DNA of 64,000 bases from Taudactylus pleione (GCA_031769625.1 JAUIMM010000115.1:17128501-17192500), one strand, 5' to 3'; numbered from the stretch's first letter, positions 1 to 10,743 are shown. Translations and numbers: made by a program. The notes: generated by a model from the letters alone, not told the origin.

Positions 1-697
1 CTCCCAATAAATCAGGCTAAACCCATAAATATTTTAGGAGAAAAACTGACCCATAATGCCACAAATTGCAGGCTGGGCCGCAATGCACTAATCATAGTCC
101 CAAACCCCCGCCCCCTCCCACCTGAACCTCCCAGACAACGGATCTAACAGAGTTCTGCCTACATAAGTCGACAAGTTTAGCTCATGCAGAGTTTTCAATA
201 ATTGCGCTCCAAATTGCAGGCGCAAATTGTGGTCGCTAAATAATTCTCAATTGTGACCATAAGCAAAGTGGTAACTATTTTAATGCGAATCATCAACAGT
301 AGGATATGCATCTGGTTAACTTATATTTGCCTACTCTTGCGGAACAGACTGGAGGCTCACAAAAATTGGGTGGCGCTCCCAACCCGCTGGAAGAGTGGGC
401 AAGTCTCTCAGAGCCAGCTGCTGAATTACCAAGCAAAAATGGGTGGTCCGGGCAGCTAAGACGTGACTTGTGCTGAGTCTCGTCATCGTGGCCATGCCCT
501 CGCTTCCCAAAGCCAGTATTTACAGCCTTGCATGGGCGGGGCCACACTAACACAATCTCATCATCACCCCCAATGACCCTCCAACTTTCCCACCAAATGC
601 CCCACCACTGACCTGACCTGGCTGCTGGAAGTCAGCAATTATGGGTTAACTCCAGGCACCTGTCTCATACATGGAATGTGTCTTTTCTTCTGTATGT
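1..697. other. No recognisable gene
   Basis: I see no coding region, RNA gene or clear repeat boundary here. The open frames are short, overlap on both strands and lack any recognisable domain. The sequence is probably decayed repeat or intergenic DNA. Confidence 0.5.
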
Positions 698-830
698 GTT
701 TGAATGCTGACTGACTGGCATGCATCCTAAGATCATTACCAAACATGTCCCTGCTGTATTCAGCCTGCGATAGAACAGCCACACCCCATCCTGACTGTCT
801 ATGTGTAAGCAGGCACAAGTGGCAGAATCA
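698..830 (-). repeat. Dispersed repeat copy holding an empty insertion site
   Basis: On the minus strand this segment matches the two flanks of the inverted-repeat element at 2220-2554 (2189-2219 and 2555-2664) with few differences. The flanking sequences, split by 335 bp there, are directly joined here at the TA dinucleotide 800-801. It is therefore a natural empty site for that element, located in another copy of the same repeat. Confidence 0.75.
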
Positions 831-2188
831 TGCCAAATATACCATGCCAAGCGATGTAGTTCTTGGGTTTCATATCTTGCTTCTATGGATTGGGAACATT
901 TTCATCTGAGGATGAGATTTTGCAGAATATTAATACTAGACTCAAAAGTGAAAATAATATTTAAATTATTTTGAACTGTTTGTTTAGCCATCAACAGCCT
1001 TTCCCAGACAATTTAGTGTCTTGCTTCCATTTTCATTGTAGAATGGCATTACTGCTCCTTTAAATGAATGTAAATGATGCATTTTTTTTATCGACTATGC
1101 AATGTATCAGTGGTATTGCTATGTTTTGTGTGGATCTCTAAATCACAGACTAAAATTGTCAGTAGTTGCTTGCTGGTGAGAAAGCACATAAAATAGAAAA
1201 CTCTACATAAACATTTATTAGTTGCTAAGAATTGCATTGCTACCACGTAGCCTTGACAACAGGAGAAATATGGCAGGGTTTTCTCAGCTGCAAATGAAAA
1301 TCAGTTTACTCTCACAGGGTTTGGATTAGATGCTTGTGAAATGGAAAGCAACAAAACATGCCCTTCAGAGGTTAGGTGCTCTGCACAAGAAGAGAGGCAC
1401 AATATGAACAATTCTCTTTTAGGCACGGACTTAGGGCCTGATTCAGAGGTGGACGGTATTGCAGAGTTCAGTGTTCTCTGCTTACACTTATTACATTATG
1501 TTACGTGCCCTTGAAATGTTCTATATTTTTCACTCGACTCCCATATCTTTTGAACTGTTGTGAAGCCACAATTTTAGTACATAAAAATAAATAATTTGCA
1601 GTTTACTGGATGAAAGTTAAACCTGCTTAGATATGGTGAGAACAGAATCATAATGTAGTCTGAAAGCTTTATGGGACTGGCAAATTTAGTTTCCTATAGC
1701 AGTACAATTCCCAGCACTAGTCACACATTAAAATTTTGGAAGACAGTTGCAAAGACATCTAAATTAGGTGTATATTATTATTAAAGTACCCTTAAGCAAA
1801 AGTAATATCGTTTTTTTCTGAAAGTAATATCTCTAGATAAATATAAAATTAAGTCCCCGGTTTAAGGGTCTCTCTCTTCGTTCAGGTTAATCTCTTTAAC
1901 CATTGGGCGGATTTTGATGGGGTATTCACTATACAGCATTGGTTGAGGAAGGTTTGTATAAATCTGTGACAAAAGGGAACAGAGCAGTGACGATTTTAGT
2001 AAAGCAAGTAACAGAAAAAAGTATTGCACCATGCTGCTGTAGGCAGCGGTTCTGACTACGGTTCTGAAACAGCAAGAGAGCATCTGAAGTTTAGGCTTGG
2101 AATGAAGCTAGTCACAGAAAAAACTGTTGTACTGTGTGAGTAACTGACTGCTGCTGCAGGGCCGAGGGCTGCGCTCTGATTGGTTCTC
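831..2188. other. No recognisable gene
   Basis: AT-rich sequence with no domain-bearing ORF. A GGGCCTGATTCA motif at about 1436, which recurs near 2881, 10090 and 24313, suggests the edge of an old dispersed repeat. Nothing further can be assigned. Confidence 0.4.
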
Positions 2189-2219
2189 TGATTCTGCCAC
2201 TTGTGCCTGCTTACACATA

Positions 2220-2554
2220 AGGTGCGTACACACTACACGATATGCTCCCTGAGCGATATCGTGTAGTGTGTCCCCGGCAGGCTGTGCTCAATTTCGTTCA
2301 TGACATTGAGCACAGCCGCTGAACGATATCATTAACGATATCGTTCAGCGCCGGGCTCTCTCCTCCATTCCTCAACATGCAGCAACCTGACGAGGTCGTC
2401 GGATTGTGCTGCATGTTCAGGCGATGGACAATGTCGGAAACGACCAGCGGGAGTGCGCATCGCTGGCCGTTTCCGACATAAAAGTGCACGATTTGTGCAC
2501 GATTACTGAGCGATTGCAGTGGCTCAGTAATATCGCCCAGTGTGTACCCACCAT
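2220..2554. mobile_element. Short inverted-repeat transposable element (MITE), 335 bp
   Basis: The ends form imperfect inverted repeats: GGTGCGTACACACT on the left and, reversed, GGTGGGTACACACT on the right. Each side is flanked by TA (2218-2219 and 2555-2556). The inside holds nested hairpins such as the paired ACGATATCGT blocks near 2238-2345. It encodes no protein, so it would need a transposase in trans. The TA duplication suggests a Tc1/mariner-like source, but the outermost bases do not match perfectly, so the superfamily is uncertain. The empty site at 800-801 supports the boundaries. Confidence 0.75.
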
Positions 2555-2556
2555 TA

Positions 2557-3790
2557 GACAGTCAGGATGGGGTGTGGCTGTTCTATCGCAGGCTGAATAC
2601 AGCTGGGATATGTTTGGTAATGATCTTAGGATGCATGCCAGTCAGTCAGCATTGCAGCAGCTCCACCATCCTATTTTCCATGATGCCTACATTCAGAAGC
2701 AGGCAGACTGCACAATGTGCCATCTGTTGGTGGAGGGGGCTCTGCGCTGTCTTCTCTGAGCTGCCGGGACCTCAAACTGCGGACGACCTCTGACCCAGCC
2801 AGTTAGAAGTAGTACTGTCTTCCATTGTGGAATGACATGCCCCTGTGTGTTTCTCCTTTGCTGAGAGGATTACACCATAGGGCCTGATTCAGATTTCCGA
2901 TTATCGGGAATCTGCGCCTATGCAGGACCCATTCTGCAAGTGTGTAGAGGGGGCGGGAGGGATAGATTGTTGCCAATATATCCCTGCTGCACAGATTATC
3001 ATTATATGCATGGAGGCTACGTGATATGATAACCTTCCAATAGCAACAAAGGGAGATGGAACATCTCAAATAAATAATTAATGATAAGACACTAATTGAA
3101 AACCCAATAGGTAAGAAAATATATAATATGTATTAACCTCCTAAAATAATCAGACCATTTTCATCTTAAGCACCGATGTTGGTTTCAATATGTATTAATT
3201 AATAATTGAACAATAAATCGTGTGTGAGGTCTAGAAATGAGAATCAGTGTGATAATATGAAAATAGAAGGATTTTCCTTCATCATAAAATATATACACAC
3301 TGGTTAGTATAAGAGGGCACTATATCGAATCCCTAGGGAATTAATCAATTAGGAGTACTGATAAGCTATTATATGAAGTGGTTAACCATTTATATGCCAC
3401 ACAATATTAAGTGGTAAATAACTATATGCCACACACAATTGAGAGGTTTCAGTTGAATTGTCTCTACATTTTTCTGTAGTAAACAAACATACTGTATTAT
3501 CCTTAATAATACCATAGAATTAATAATACAAGAGGACAAACAGTGAAGTTAATTCTTAAATTTATTGCACATTTCTGTGTTTATATATACACACTTTTTT
3601 TCTTCTGTCATTTTAAAACCATTATTTCGCTGAACATTATTCCCTAATGGGACACTTTTTAATACATATTTAATAAAGAATGATCATTTTAATATATCAA
3701 TATTTGCAAATTGTGCGCCGCACTATAGACAAAATTTTCTCTTTTTCTTCATGGCATTTACATTATTGCAAGTATCGCAATTGCAAAGCT
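2557..3790. other. Repeat flank and AT-rich sequence without genes
   Basis: The first about 110 bp continue the dispersed repeat interrupted by the MITE. A GGGCCTGATTCA repeat start lies at about 2881. The rest is AT-rich with no supported ORF, RNA or array. Confidence 0.4.
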
Positions 3791-3938
3791 GCCTGGGTGC
3801 ATACATATCTATAGCCTGAGTGCATACATATCTATAGCCTGAGTGCATACATATCTATAGCCTGAGTGCATACATATCTATAGCCTGGGTGCATACATAT
3901 CTATAGCCTGAGTGCATACATAGCTATAGCCTGGGTGC
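3791..3938. repeat. 23-bp tandem repeat, six units plus a partial one
   Basis: Six consecutive 23-bp units, each starting GCCTGRGTGCATACATA, begin at 3791, 3814, 3837, 3860, 3883 and 3906. A truncated seventh begins at 3929. Units differ at one or two positions only, so the array is a young minisatellite. It has no coding potential. Confidence 0.95.
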
Positions 3939-4155
3939 AGCTTTGCAGTTGTGATTCTTGCTGAATGAGGCCCAGAGACCCTGCAAGTGCCACTGTGTCA
4001 CCACCGCTAGTTGCACCAAATACTCCACTGCAGCTACTGTGTGTTAGTACAGCTGTGTGCCTCACTAAACAGCAAAGCACACATTCCTGGCTTTATCTGT
4101 TGAACATCCTATGGACATTGTATGCCTACTGTATTAACCTTGTGTTATTCAGCTG

Positions 4156-4430
4156 GAATCGGTATGCAATGCCGGCGGCTGAATAGCCTAACCCTAAGTC
4201 CCCCCTTATAGGTTCCTAAACCTATAACCCCCCCCACCCACAGATAGAACCTAAGACACCCGACTTACCTTCTTTCAGCATGCCGGGTGTCGGAATTTCG
4301 TAGTGGGGTTAATGATAGGAGTCAGGATTTCGACGTCTATCTTTAGTCCCATGTCGGGCCTGAATAGTTGGGATATCAGCGGGTGGGGTAGCGCCCGTCG
4401 GTATCCAGACTGCATCCCATTCAGCAACCA
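4156..4430. repeat. Probable copy of the CCCTAA-rich inverted-repeat family
   Basis: The segment begins near ATCGGTATGCAATGCCGGC and ends near GTCGGTATCCAGACTGCATC, giving roughly inverted ends. The interior has CCTAACCCTAAGTCCCCCC runs. The same architecture is seen at about 20400-20572, 40661-41200, 46848-47388 and 47399-47875. I found no clear target duplication, so the boundaries are approximate. Confidence 0.45.
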
Positions 4431-4638
4431 ATTCTACCTGTTTTTTAAACCACATCCTAGTTAAGTTATCCACATATATAGGTTCTGCCAATACCACCTT
4501 GCCATGCTCCCTCCTCGCAACACACCACCTCCCTCTCTCCTGTCTTCTTTCTCATGCAGTCCTGCAGCACCACAGTAATAATTAAAGTTTAAGAGCAGCC
4601 CCATGAGAGATAGGGCTTTGGAGCATGTGCCCCCTGTC

Positions 4639-5837
4639 CAGGGCCTGTTCTCCCGTTACGCATGATACGCAGCTGCGTAAGGCGCCATATAGTGAAGGGC
4701 GCCTCAGCTGCGTACCATGCGGGCCGCAGTGCAGACTTTTGTCTCTGTGACACAGCTGCACCGCGTGTGTAGCGCTGACAGGACGGAGTTCAGTCAGCGC
4801 TACACGGCACAAACACACAGCCGCCGGCGCCGGCAGCTGTGTGTTTGCTTTAGCAGCTGATGAGAGTCTGACAGACTCTCATCGGCTGCTGCTCCCACTG
4901 CCGGTGCCGGACATCTTCCGGCTCCCGCAGTGGGTAATGGGAGTGACTCTTATCACTCCCATAATGCAAAGCGGCGGACGGAGGAGTTGATATTTCGGCG
5001 GCGGGACCAGGAGCTGGAGCGGGTTTTAGGTAAGTGTTGTTTTTTTTAATTTTTATTACATCTCTACTGGGTGGTGGATTACTACTGGGGGCACCACAAG
5101 GGGGGCTACTACTGGGAGCACTATAGGGGGGGCTACTACTGGGGGCACTACAAGGGGGGCTACTACTGGGGGCACTACAAGGGGGGAATACTACTGGGGC
5201 ACTACAGGGGGGATTACTACTGGGGCAACTACAGGGGGGGAATACTACTGGGGGCACGACAGGAAGGGAATGCTACTGGGGGCACTACAGGGAGGGAATA
5301 CTACTGGGGGCACTACAGGGAGGGAATATTACCGGGGGGCACTACAGGGAGGGAATACTACTGGGGGCACTACAGGGAGGGAATACTACTGGGGGCACTA
5401 CAGGGAGGGAATACTACTGGGGGCACTACAGGGGGGGAATACTACTGGGGGCAATACAGGGAGGGAATACTGGGGGCACTACAGGGAGGGAATACTACTG
5501 GGGGCACTACAGGGAGGGAATATTACCGGAGGCACTACAGGGAGGGAATACTACTGGGGGCACTACAGGGGGGAATACTACTGGGGCACTACAAGAGGGG
5601 GGACTACTACTAGGGGCATTAGAAGGGGGGACACCACTACTGGGGGCACTATATAAAGGGCACTGCATAGGGGGTACCACTACTTGGGGCACTGCATAGG
5701 GGGGGAGTACTACTGGGGCACAAGGGGCACTGCACAGGGGGGACCACTACCGGGGGCACTGTAAAAGGGGCACTGCATAGGGGGGGCGCCAAAAAATTTA
5801 CTCGCTTACTTAAAAATTTGGGCTAGGGCCAGCCCTG
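4639..5837. mobile_element. Non-autonomous hAT element carrying a minisatellite
   Basis: The element starts CAGGGCCTGTTCTCCC and ends, read in reverse complement, CAGGGCTGGCCCTAGCC. It is flanked by a perfect 8-bp duplication, CCCCTGTC (4631-4638 and 5838-5845). Eight-bp duplications and CAG-type termini are typical of hAT transposons. There is no transposase. The left third shares short blocks with the element at 17709-19326 (CAAACACACAGCCGCC, ACTCTCAT-GGCTGCTG, GGTAAGT). The right two-thirds is a G-rich tandem array of related units. Confidence 0.8.
5071..5790 (+). repeat. G-rich minisatellite inside a hAT element
   Basis: About 25-28-bp units of the form GGCACTACAGGGAGGGAATACTACTGGG are repeated across 700 bp, with variant units at each edge. 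The long glycine/tyrosine-rich frames on the plus strand and proline/serine-rich frames on the minus strand are by-products of the repeat and should not be read as proteins. Runs of four to eight G are frequent. Confidence 0.9.
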
Positions 5838-6033
5838 CCCCTGTCTCCCCCTCCTTAATCTGGCTCTGACTGACTGTTCTGCTGGCTACACACTGGCCGA
5901 CAGGGCTGTCATCAGAAATCATGGTGCACGGTACAAATGATAAAGGCAGGGCCCCCGCCCCCCCACCTCTTTGGTTCTTCCCCCCAAAGGCCTGGTGGAC
6001 GCAAAGGTGTGGGGTTGAGCTCTGGTTTCTGGA

Positions 6034-6060
6034 GTATATATATATATATATATATATATA
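6034..6060. repeat. (TA)n microsatellite
   Basis: Uninterrupted alternating TA for about 27 bases, followed by a short CA-rich stretch. A simple sequence repeat. Confidence 0.95.
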
Positions 6061-6498
6061 CATACACACACAAACACTACACATAGCAAAAATAAATAGT
6101 TAAACAGTAGATTTAAAAAAAAATGAGAATATTTGCTGTTTAAAAAAAGAAAGGATTTTTTTTGTGAGGAAAGCCTAATATTTTACCACATAGAACTGTA
6201 CTTACCTGCCATCCAGAGGTTCAGTTACTGTATGTGGTGTGGAACACAGCACGGATGTGACTAGGGGGCAGAGGCACACATGGGGAGAGGCACACCTTGG
6301 TAAAAGGGACAGAGGTGCAAATAGGGAGAGGCACACTTAGGTAAAGGACACAAAAGACAGGAAGGGAGCAGAGTCAAAACTGGGAAGCGGGCAGAGGCAG
6401 AGATATAGAGAGAGGGGCAAAGGCACAGGTATGGGGGAGCAGGGGCACATATATTGAGACACAAGGGGAGAGTACAGAGATAGGGATATGGGGAGGGG

Positions 6499-6690
6499 AG
6501 ACAGAAGCAGGATTCAGGCATAGTACAGGGGGCAGATTGTATAGGAGGGGTAGAAGGGCAGAGGCAGGATTCAGGCATAGTACAGGGGACGGTGGGGAAG
6601 ATTGTATAGGAGGGGTAGGGGGGCAGAGGCAGGATTCAGGAATAGTACAGGGGACAGTGGGGCAGATAGTATAGGAGGGAGAAGGGGGGA
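6499..6690. repeat. Purine-rich tandem repeat, about three units
   Basis: Three roughly 60-67-bp units share the blocks CAGAGGCAGGATTCAGG, ATAGTACAGGGG and GATWGTATAGGAGGG. The preceding 250 bp (6250-6498) are purine-rich with looser GGGGCAGAGGCACA repeats, probably an older part of the same expansion. No gene is supported. Confidence 0.8.
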
Positions 6691-7022
6691 GAGGCACCTC
6701 TGTGTGTGCACCACAGTTGTTCTCCCACATTTCCTTCCTCAGTGTAGTGCACACACAATATCTGGCCAATTAGAGCAGGGGGGAGAAGAGGAGGGTAGCT
6801 GAGGGTGGAGCAACTATGGAGGCAGAGGTGAAGTAACTTACAGTATTTGATGGGGTCCTACGTCTGTGAGAGGGGGCCCAGTGCTCCTAACTTTATTATA
6901 TACGCTGGTCCTCCTGCAGCTGCTCCTGATTCACTGTATCAGAAGCAGGACACTGGTGCCGAGTATATGTGTGATGATCACGCAGCGCTGGCCAGAGAGT
7001 TCATTAACCACTTGCCTGGCAC

Positions 7023-7086
7023 GGTCGTATCAGATACGACCACACCAGACTGGGCTTTCCCTGACATGGTCGTATCTGATACGACC
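7023..7086. repeat. Pair of 19-bp perfect palindromes
   Basis: GGTCGTATC-A-GATACGACC lies at 7023-7041 and GGTCGTATC-T-GATACGACC at 7068-7086. The two palindromes differ only in the central base and are 26 bp apart. The surrounding 7140-7420 region has further inverted pairs built on GATCACTG/CAGTGATC. This is probably the body of a fold-back element. Confidence 0.85.
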
Positions 7087-7139
7087 AGTCAGATATGCCC
7101 ACTAGGCGGCTATGGAAGGCTAATCTTCCAGCAAGCATG

Positions 7140-7420
7140 GCTGCCTTTCCTGCATTTCCCGATCACTGCTGGCCACAGTGATCGGGCACCGTCGGCAACC
7201 CCCTCCTGGCGCACTGCCATTGAAGCAGCAGCCACGGCTCATGTAGCGCAGCTGTTGCTGTGACCCGATCACTGTGACCAGCAGTGATCGGGCAGCTGGC
7301 CCCAGCAGCCGCGGCTCTGGTAGCCTCCACTGCTGCTCTGTATCCGGGCCGCCTGCGGGGGACCCTCCCGCTGCAGCTCCAGAACTACAGTGATCACTAA
7401 CTGATCACTGTGTAGAAGAA
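7140..7420. repeat. Fold-back segment with repeated GATCACTG motifs
   Basis: CCGATCACTG and its complement CAGTGATCGG alternate at about 7160-7190, 7264-7292 and 7389-7410, allowing several hairpins. The GC-rich sequence between contains GCAGC-rich runs. No protein domain is visible in any frame. It is likely a decayed inverted-repeat transposon. Confidence 0.5.
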
Positions 7421-7649
7421 GCAGTAGCGGTGGCTCTGGTAGCCGCTGCTGCTGCTATGTATCCGGGCCACTAACGGGACACGCTTCCGTTGTGGCTCCG
7501 GAACTACAATGTACAGGAAGCAGCAGCCGTGACTCTGGCTGCTGCTTCTTCTATGTACCCAGGCAGCCCAGCAGCGCCCCGCACACTCCCTCCTCAGCCT
7601 CAGCTCCTCATCCTCCTCCTTCCCCATGATGCCCGTTTTGATAAGGGCC

Positions 7650-7724
7650 ACGATAGTTATATATATATCTATATATTATATATATGTATGTATGTATATA
7701 TATATATATATATATAATATATGC

Positions 7725-7752
<28 letters not shown>
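7650..7752. repeat. TA/TG-rich microsatellite
   Basis: About 100 bp of TA repeats interrupted by TATG and GCGTGTG units. It abuts the inverted-repeat element that follows. Confidence 0.9.
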
Positions 7753-7755
<3 letters not shown>

Positions 7756-7874
7756 ATCTCCAAAAAAAAGAAGCCAAGGAATGTTCATAAAATATTTAAT
7801 TTTATTTAGGTCATCTTAAACGTACAGCCATCGACGTTTCGGTCCAGTCCAAGGACCTTTTTTTTGGAGATTAT
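7753..7874 (-). mobile_element. 122-bp inverted-repeat element with a hammerhead-like core
   Basis: The perfect 18-bp inverted repeat ATAATCTCCAAAAAAAAG lies at 7753-7770, with its complement at 7857-7874. On the minus strand the interior has GGTCC-loop-GGACC followed by GAAACGTC, the stem II / GAAAC / cleavage-site half of a hammerhead ribozyme. The other core box (CUGAUGA) is replaced by an A-run, so the ribozyme is presumably inactive. Such motifs are characteristic of terminal regions of Penelope-like elements, so this may be a PLE remnant. Confidence 0.5.
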
Positions 7875-7959
7875 CTTTTGGCAAGGTTTTTACTTTGCTT
7901 AGGGTCAGCTACCCCAGCATTGAACTTTACAAGACGTGAGTGTGGACATTATGTGGTTT

Positions 7960-7961
<2 letters not shown>

Positions 7962-7990
<29 letters not shown>
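7962..7990. repeat. (TA)n microsatellite
   Basis: About 29 bases of uninterrupted TA. A simple repeat. Confidence 0.95.
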
Positions 7991-7992
<2 letters not shown>

Positions 7993-8499
7993 CAGAGCCT
8001 CTGATTAGAGATGGCAACCGACCATCGATGTTTTGCAAACCATCAATGCAGAGGCGTCACTAGGGTTGGTGTCACCTGGTGCTGTAATGCATGGTGACAC
8101 CCCCAAAAAAATAAAAAAATCGGGACCAAGGTGTGCAGCTCCACAAACTCTTCCCCTTATCAGTCCAGCAGTCACACTGTGCCCCTCCCAGAATGCCGGG
8201 CGCACCCGGCGGACATTATGATGCCACGCCCGGTATTCTGTGTAGCAGTGCTTAAAATGTTCGTAGAGGTGGAACGACCCCCCCCCCTCCTCCCTTCCTT
8301 GGCAATATATCAGTAAAAGGACAGCGTGCGCCTAAGGCACATGGCGCAAAACAGGGGCGTGATCTCAAAAGAAAGGGGCATGGTCATACAATACTATCCC
8401 CAATTCAAATTCTGCCACACAGTAGCACAATCTTATTCACATTACACTGCACATAGTGCTCCTGATGCACATTACACCATAGTTTCCCTTATTTATGTT

Positions 8500-9355
8500 A
8501 CGACACAGAGTAGTGACCTCTTTTACACAATGCCCACAGTAGTGCCCCTTCTACACAATGCCCACAGTAGTAGTGCCCCTTATACAATGCCCACAGCAAT
8601 AGTGTCCCCTCCCTCTTCCCACACAGTACAGAAACCGTAAGTCAGATGTGCATTCTTCAGCAGACTACAGGTACGGCTAGTACCGACCCCAGGCAATCCA
8701 GTCCTGTGCGGCCACACGCACCTCTGCTTATGGCCCTGTATATCTATAGATTTTAGTGTGTGTGTGTGTGTGTGTGTACCAGGCATGACAAACTCAAATA
8801 CCAACCGGGCCGAATATTCAAGGTCTAAGAGAGTGTGAGCCACAAGAAAAAAAAAATAGTCTTATATGGAATTTTGAAAGGGTGATTATTAATGAAAACC
8901 AATGTAGTGCCCCCGGTAGTAGTGCCCCTTATGCAATGCCACCTGTATTAGAGTCCCTTATGCAATGCCACTGCAGTTGTATCCATTATACACTGGGGGT
9001 ATAAGAGCCCCTTTTGCAATGCTCCCTGTATAAGACCCCATTATGCAATGCCCTCTGTATTAGAGCCCCTTATGCAGTGCCACCAGTAGTCCATTATGCA
9101 ATGCCCCCAGTAATGCCCCTTATGCAGTGCTCCAGTAGTGCTGCTTATGCAATGCCCCCGTATTAGCTCCACTTAGACAGTGCCCCCAGTAGTGTCCATT
9201 ATGAAGTGCTCCCAGTAATGCCCCTTATGTAGTGCCCCTTATTCAATGACCCCTGTATTAGAGCCCATTATGGACCCCTTATTCAATGACCCCTGTATTA
9301 GAGCCCATTATGGAATGCCCCCATTAGTGCCCATTATGCAGTTCCCCTTATGCAA
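8500..9355 (-). repeat. Tandem array in hAT element (TGCCCACAGTAGTGCCCCTTA units)
   Basis: Units of about 28-36 bp carry ATGCAATGCCMCC, AGTAGTGCCCCTT and GTATTAGAGCCC blocks; they degenerate from left to right. A duplicated pair around TTATTCAATGACCCCTG is seen at 9238-9310. A short TG microsatellite (8754-8778) lies inside. In reverse complement, the best-conserved units match 18690-18790. Confidence 0.8.
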
Positions 9356-9424
9356 TGCTGTCTTACCCTTCTTCTGTTCCAGGCTGCTGCTCCATAGTCA
9401 CTGCGGCTCCTCTCTCTTCTCTTC

Positions 9425-9600
9425 CGTGCCGCTGTCCACCGTGAAAGAGCCGGGTGCCTGTCAATTCCCCTCTACATCTGTATAATAAAGTTTATTATCC
9501 GGCACTTGTGACGTCATGACGTCATGTGCGCTGGGTAATAAACTTTATTATTCAGAGGCAGAGGAGAAATGACAGGCACCCGGCTCTTTCACGGTGGACA
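9425..9600. repeat. Palindrome centred on two CRE-like sites
   Basis: Arms of about 75 bp, starting TGTCCACCGTGAAAGAGCC on the left and ending with its complement on the right, face each other. The centre carries two abutting TGACGTCA octamers (9509-9516 and 9517-9524). This is the consensus cAMP-response element, known to bind CREB/ATF factors. Whether it works here is not known. Confidence 0.85.
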
Positions 9601-9860
9601 GAGGGCTCCAGTAAGGCAGATTGTCTGGACAGGCAGTAGCGGCGGCGGTGGAGGGAGCGGCGGGCGGGTGGAAGGTGTCAAAGTGTCCGGGACAGTAAAC
9701 CCGACTGTCCCCCTCTCCTGATGGCGGCCCTGGCAGGCAGAAGTGTGGCGGCGGGGGGTGCGGGCATGAGTGTGTGGATTTTGGTGTCACCCTCTTGTAG
9801 GGTGACACCAGACGCGGCCCGCACCCCCCGCACCCCCCTTGTGACGCCACTGCATCAATG

Positions 9861-10060
9861 GTCTGATTGAGAACAAGTGGTTTGCCATTGCTGGTGGCCA
9901 TCAATGTTGCACCATCGATGGCAACCCTCAATTGATGTTTAGGAAACATCGGCAGTTGTGATCTACACAGATCTCGACCAATCACTAAACAATTGATGGC
10001 TTCTAGCGATGGTTGAACCATCGATGGTACAGCTGTCAGTGGCCATCACTACAGTATAAC
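9861..10060. repeat. Older ATCGATGGT-rich fold-back repeat
   Basis: This continues the repeat interrupted by the 8049-9852 element. CATCGATGG, CCATCAAT and CAATTGATGG recur in both orientations. Its left part is 8010-8048. The end near AGTGGCCATCACTA is a rough inverted match to TAGAGATGGCAACC at about 8006. No target duplication was found. Confidence 0.45.
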
Positions 10061-10086
10061 ATAAAAATTGCTATTTTTATGGTATA

Positions 10087-10743
10087 CAGGGCCTGATTCA
10101 GACCCGGTCGCAAGCGCTGAGCGCTCGCAACCGGGTCGATGTTTGCCCACTGGGCATGCGCACAACAGAGCCGGCTCCATCGTGCGCATGCGCGAGACCC
10201 GGCTAGCGACGGGTGCTCCATCGCTCCGGGTCTCGCTCCAAAGGGGGCGAGCTGTCGATGGTGATTGACAGCTCGCCCAATTTGGTAGGCGTGGCCTGGG
10301 GTTGGCTTCACAAACGGAGGCTTCCCAAGCGAACGCCTGCCGTTTGTGGGCGGCCCCACTGACATCACCAGTGATGTCAGTGGGAGAGCTTCCGGCTCTA
10401 TTAGACCCTACCACAAGGGTCTCGTCACAAGCCCGATGATCGCGATGGTCCTTCTGCGCATTGAGCAACTGACCGGGGTCACAGTGCAGGAGCCGGGAGA
10501 CCAGCTGATCGGAGCCACAGAGAACATCAACGGAGCACTGATCACCCAGGTAAGTGTAATCTGACAAGGGGGGGTCGTAGGGGGTGGGGTGGCCACAGGG
10601 GGAGCACAGGGGGGGTTGCGGTATCTGGCGGTGGCGCATGCGCAGACACGTTCTCCCTGTATTTTTTTCCGAAAATTACAGTGTGAAGTGTGCGCAGGAT
10701 ATTCACAGGGACAGAGCTTTATCGCAAGCTCTGTCCCTGCATG
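10087..10743. repeat. Hairpin-rich repeat interrupted by the Penelope-like element
   Basis: This starts with the recurrent motif GGGCCTGATTCAGACC and contains successive inverted pairs, for example CGGTCGCAAGCGCTGAGCGCTCGCAACCG, TGACATCACCAGTGATGTCA and ACAGAGCTTTATCGCAAGCTCTGT (written in part). It probably resumes after 17403. It is probably a MITE that served as the landing site of the PLE. No coding frame is credible. Confidence 0.5.

Larger units (their letters stand above)
8049..9852. mobile_element. Non-autonomous hAT element, 1.8 kb
   Basis: The left end reads CAGAGGCGTCACTAGGG and the right end in reverse complement CAGTGGCGTCACAAGGG. Both ends are flanked by a perfect 8-bp duplication, CATCAATG (8041-8048 and 9853-9860). 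There is no transposase. The inside has three parts: a GTGTCACC-rich edge, a long tandem array (about 8500-9355), and a palindrome (about 9425-9600). The array with about 110 bp beside it is the reverse complement of material in the hAT at 17709-19326, although the terminal repeats of the two elements differ. The element sits inside an older ATCGATGGTT-rich repeat visible on both sides. Confidence 0.85.

Noticed and set aside
5071..5656. Glycine/tyrosine-rich ORFs resembling silk or keratin-associated proteins
   Set aside because: They come entirely from the G-rich minisatellite of a hAT; two other frames are equally open, and there is no start context or conserved domain.
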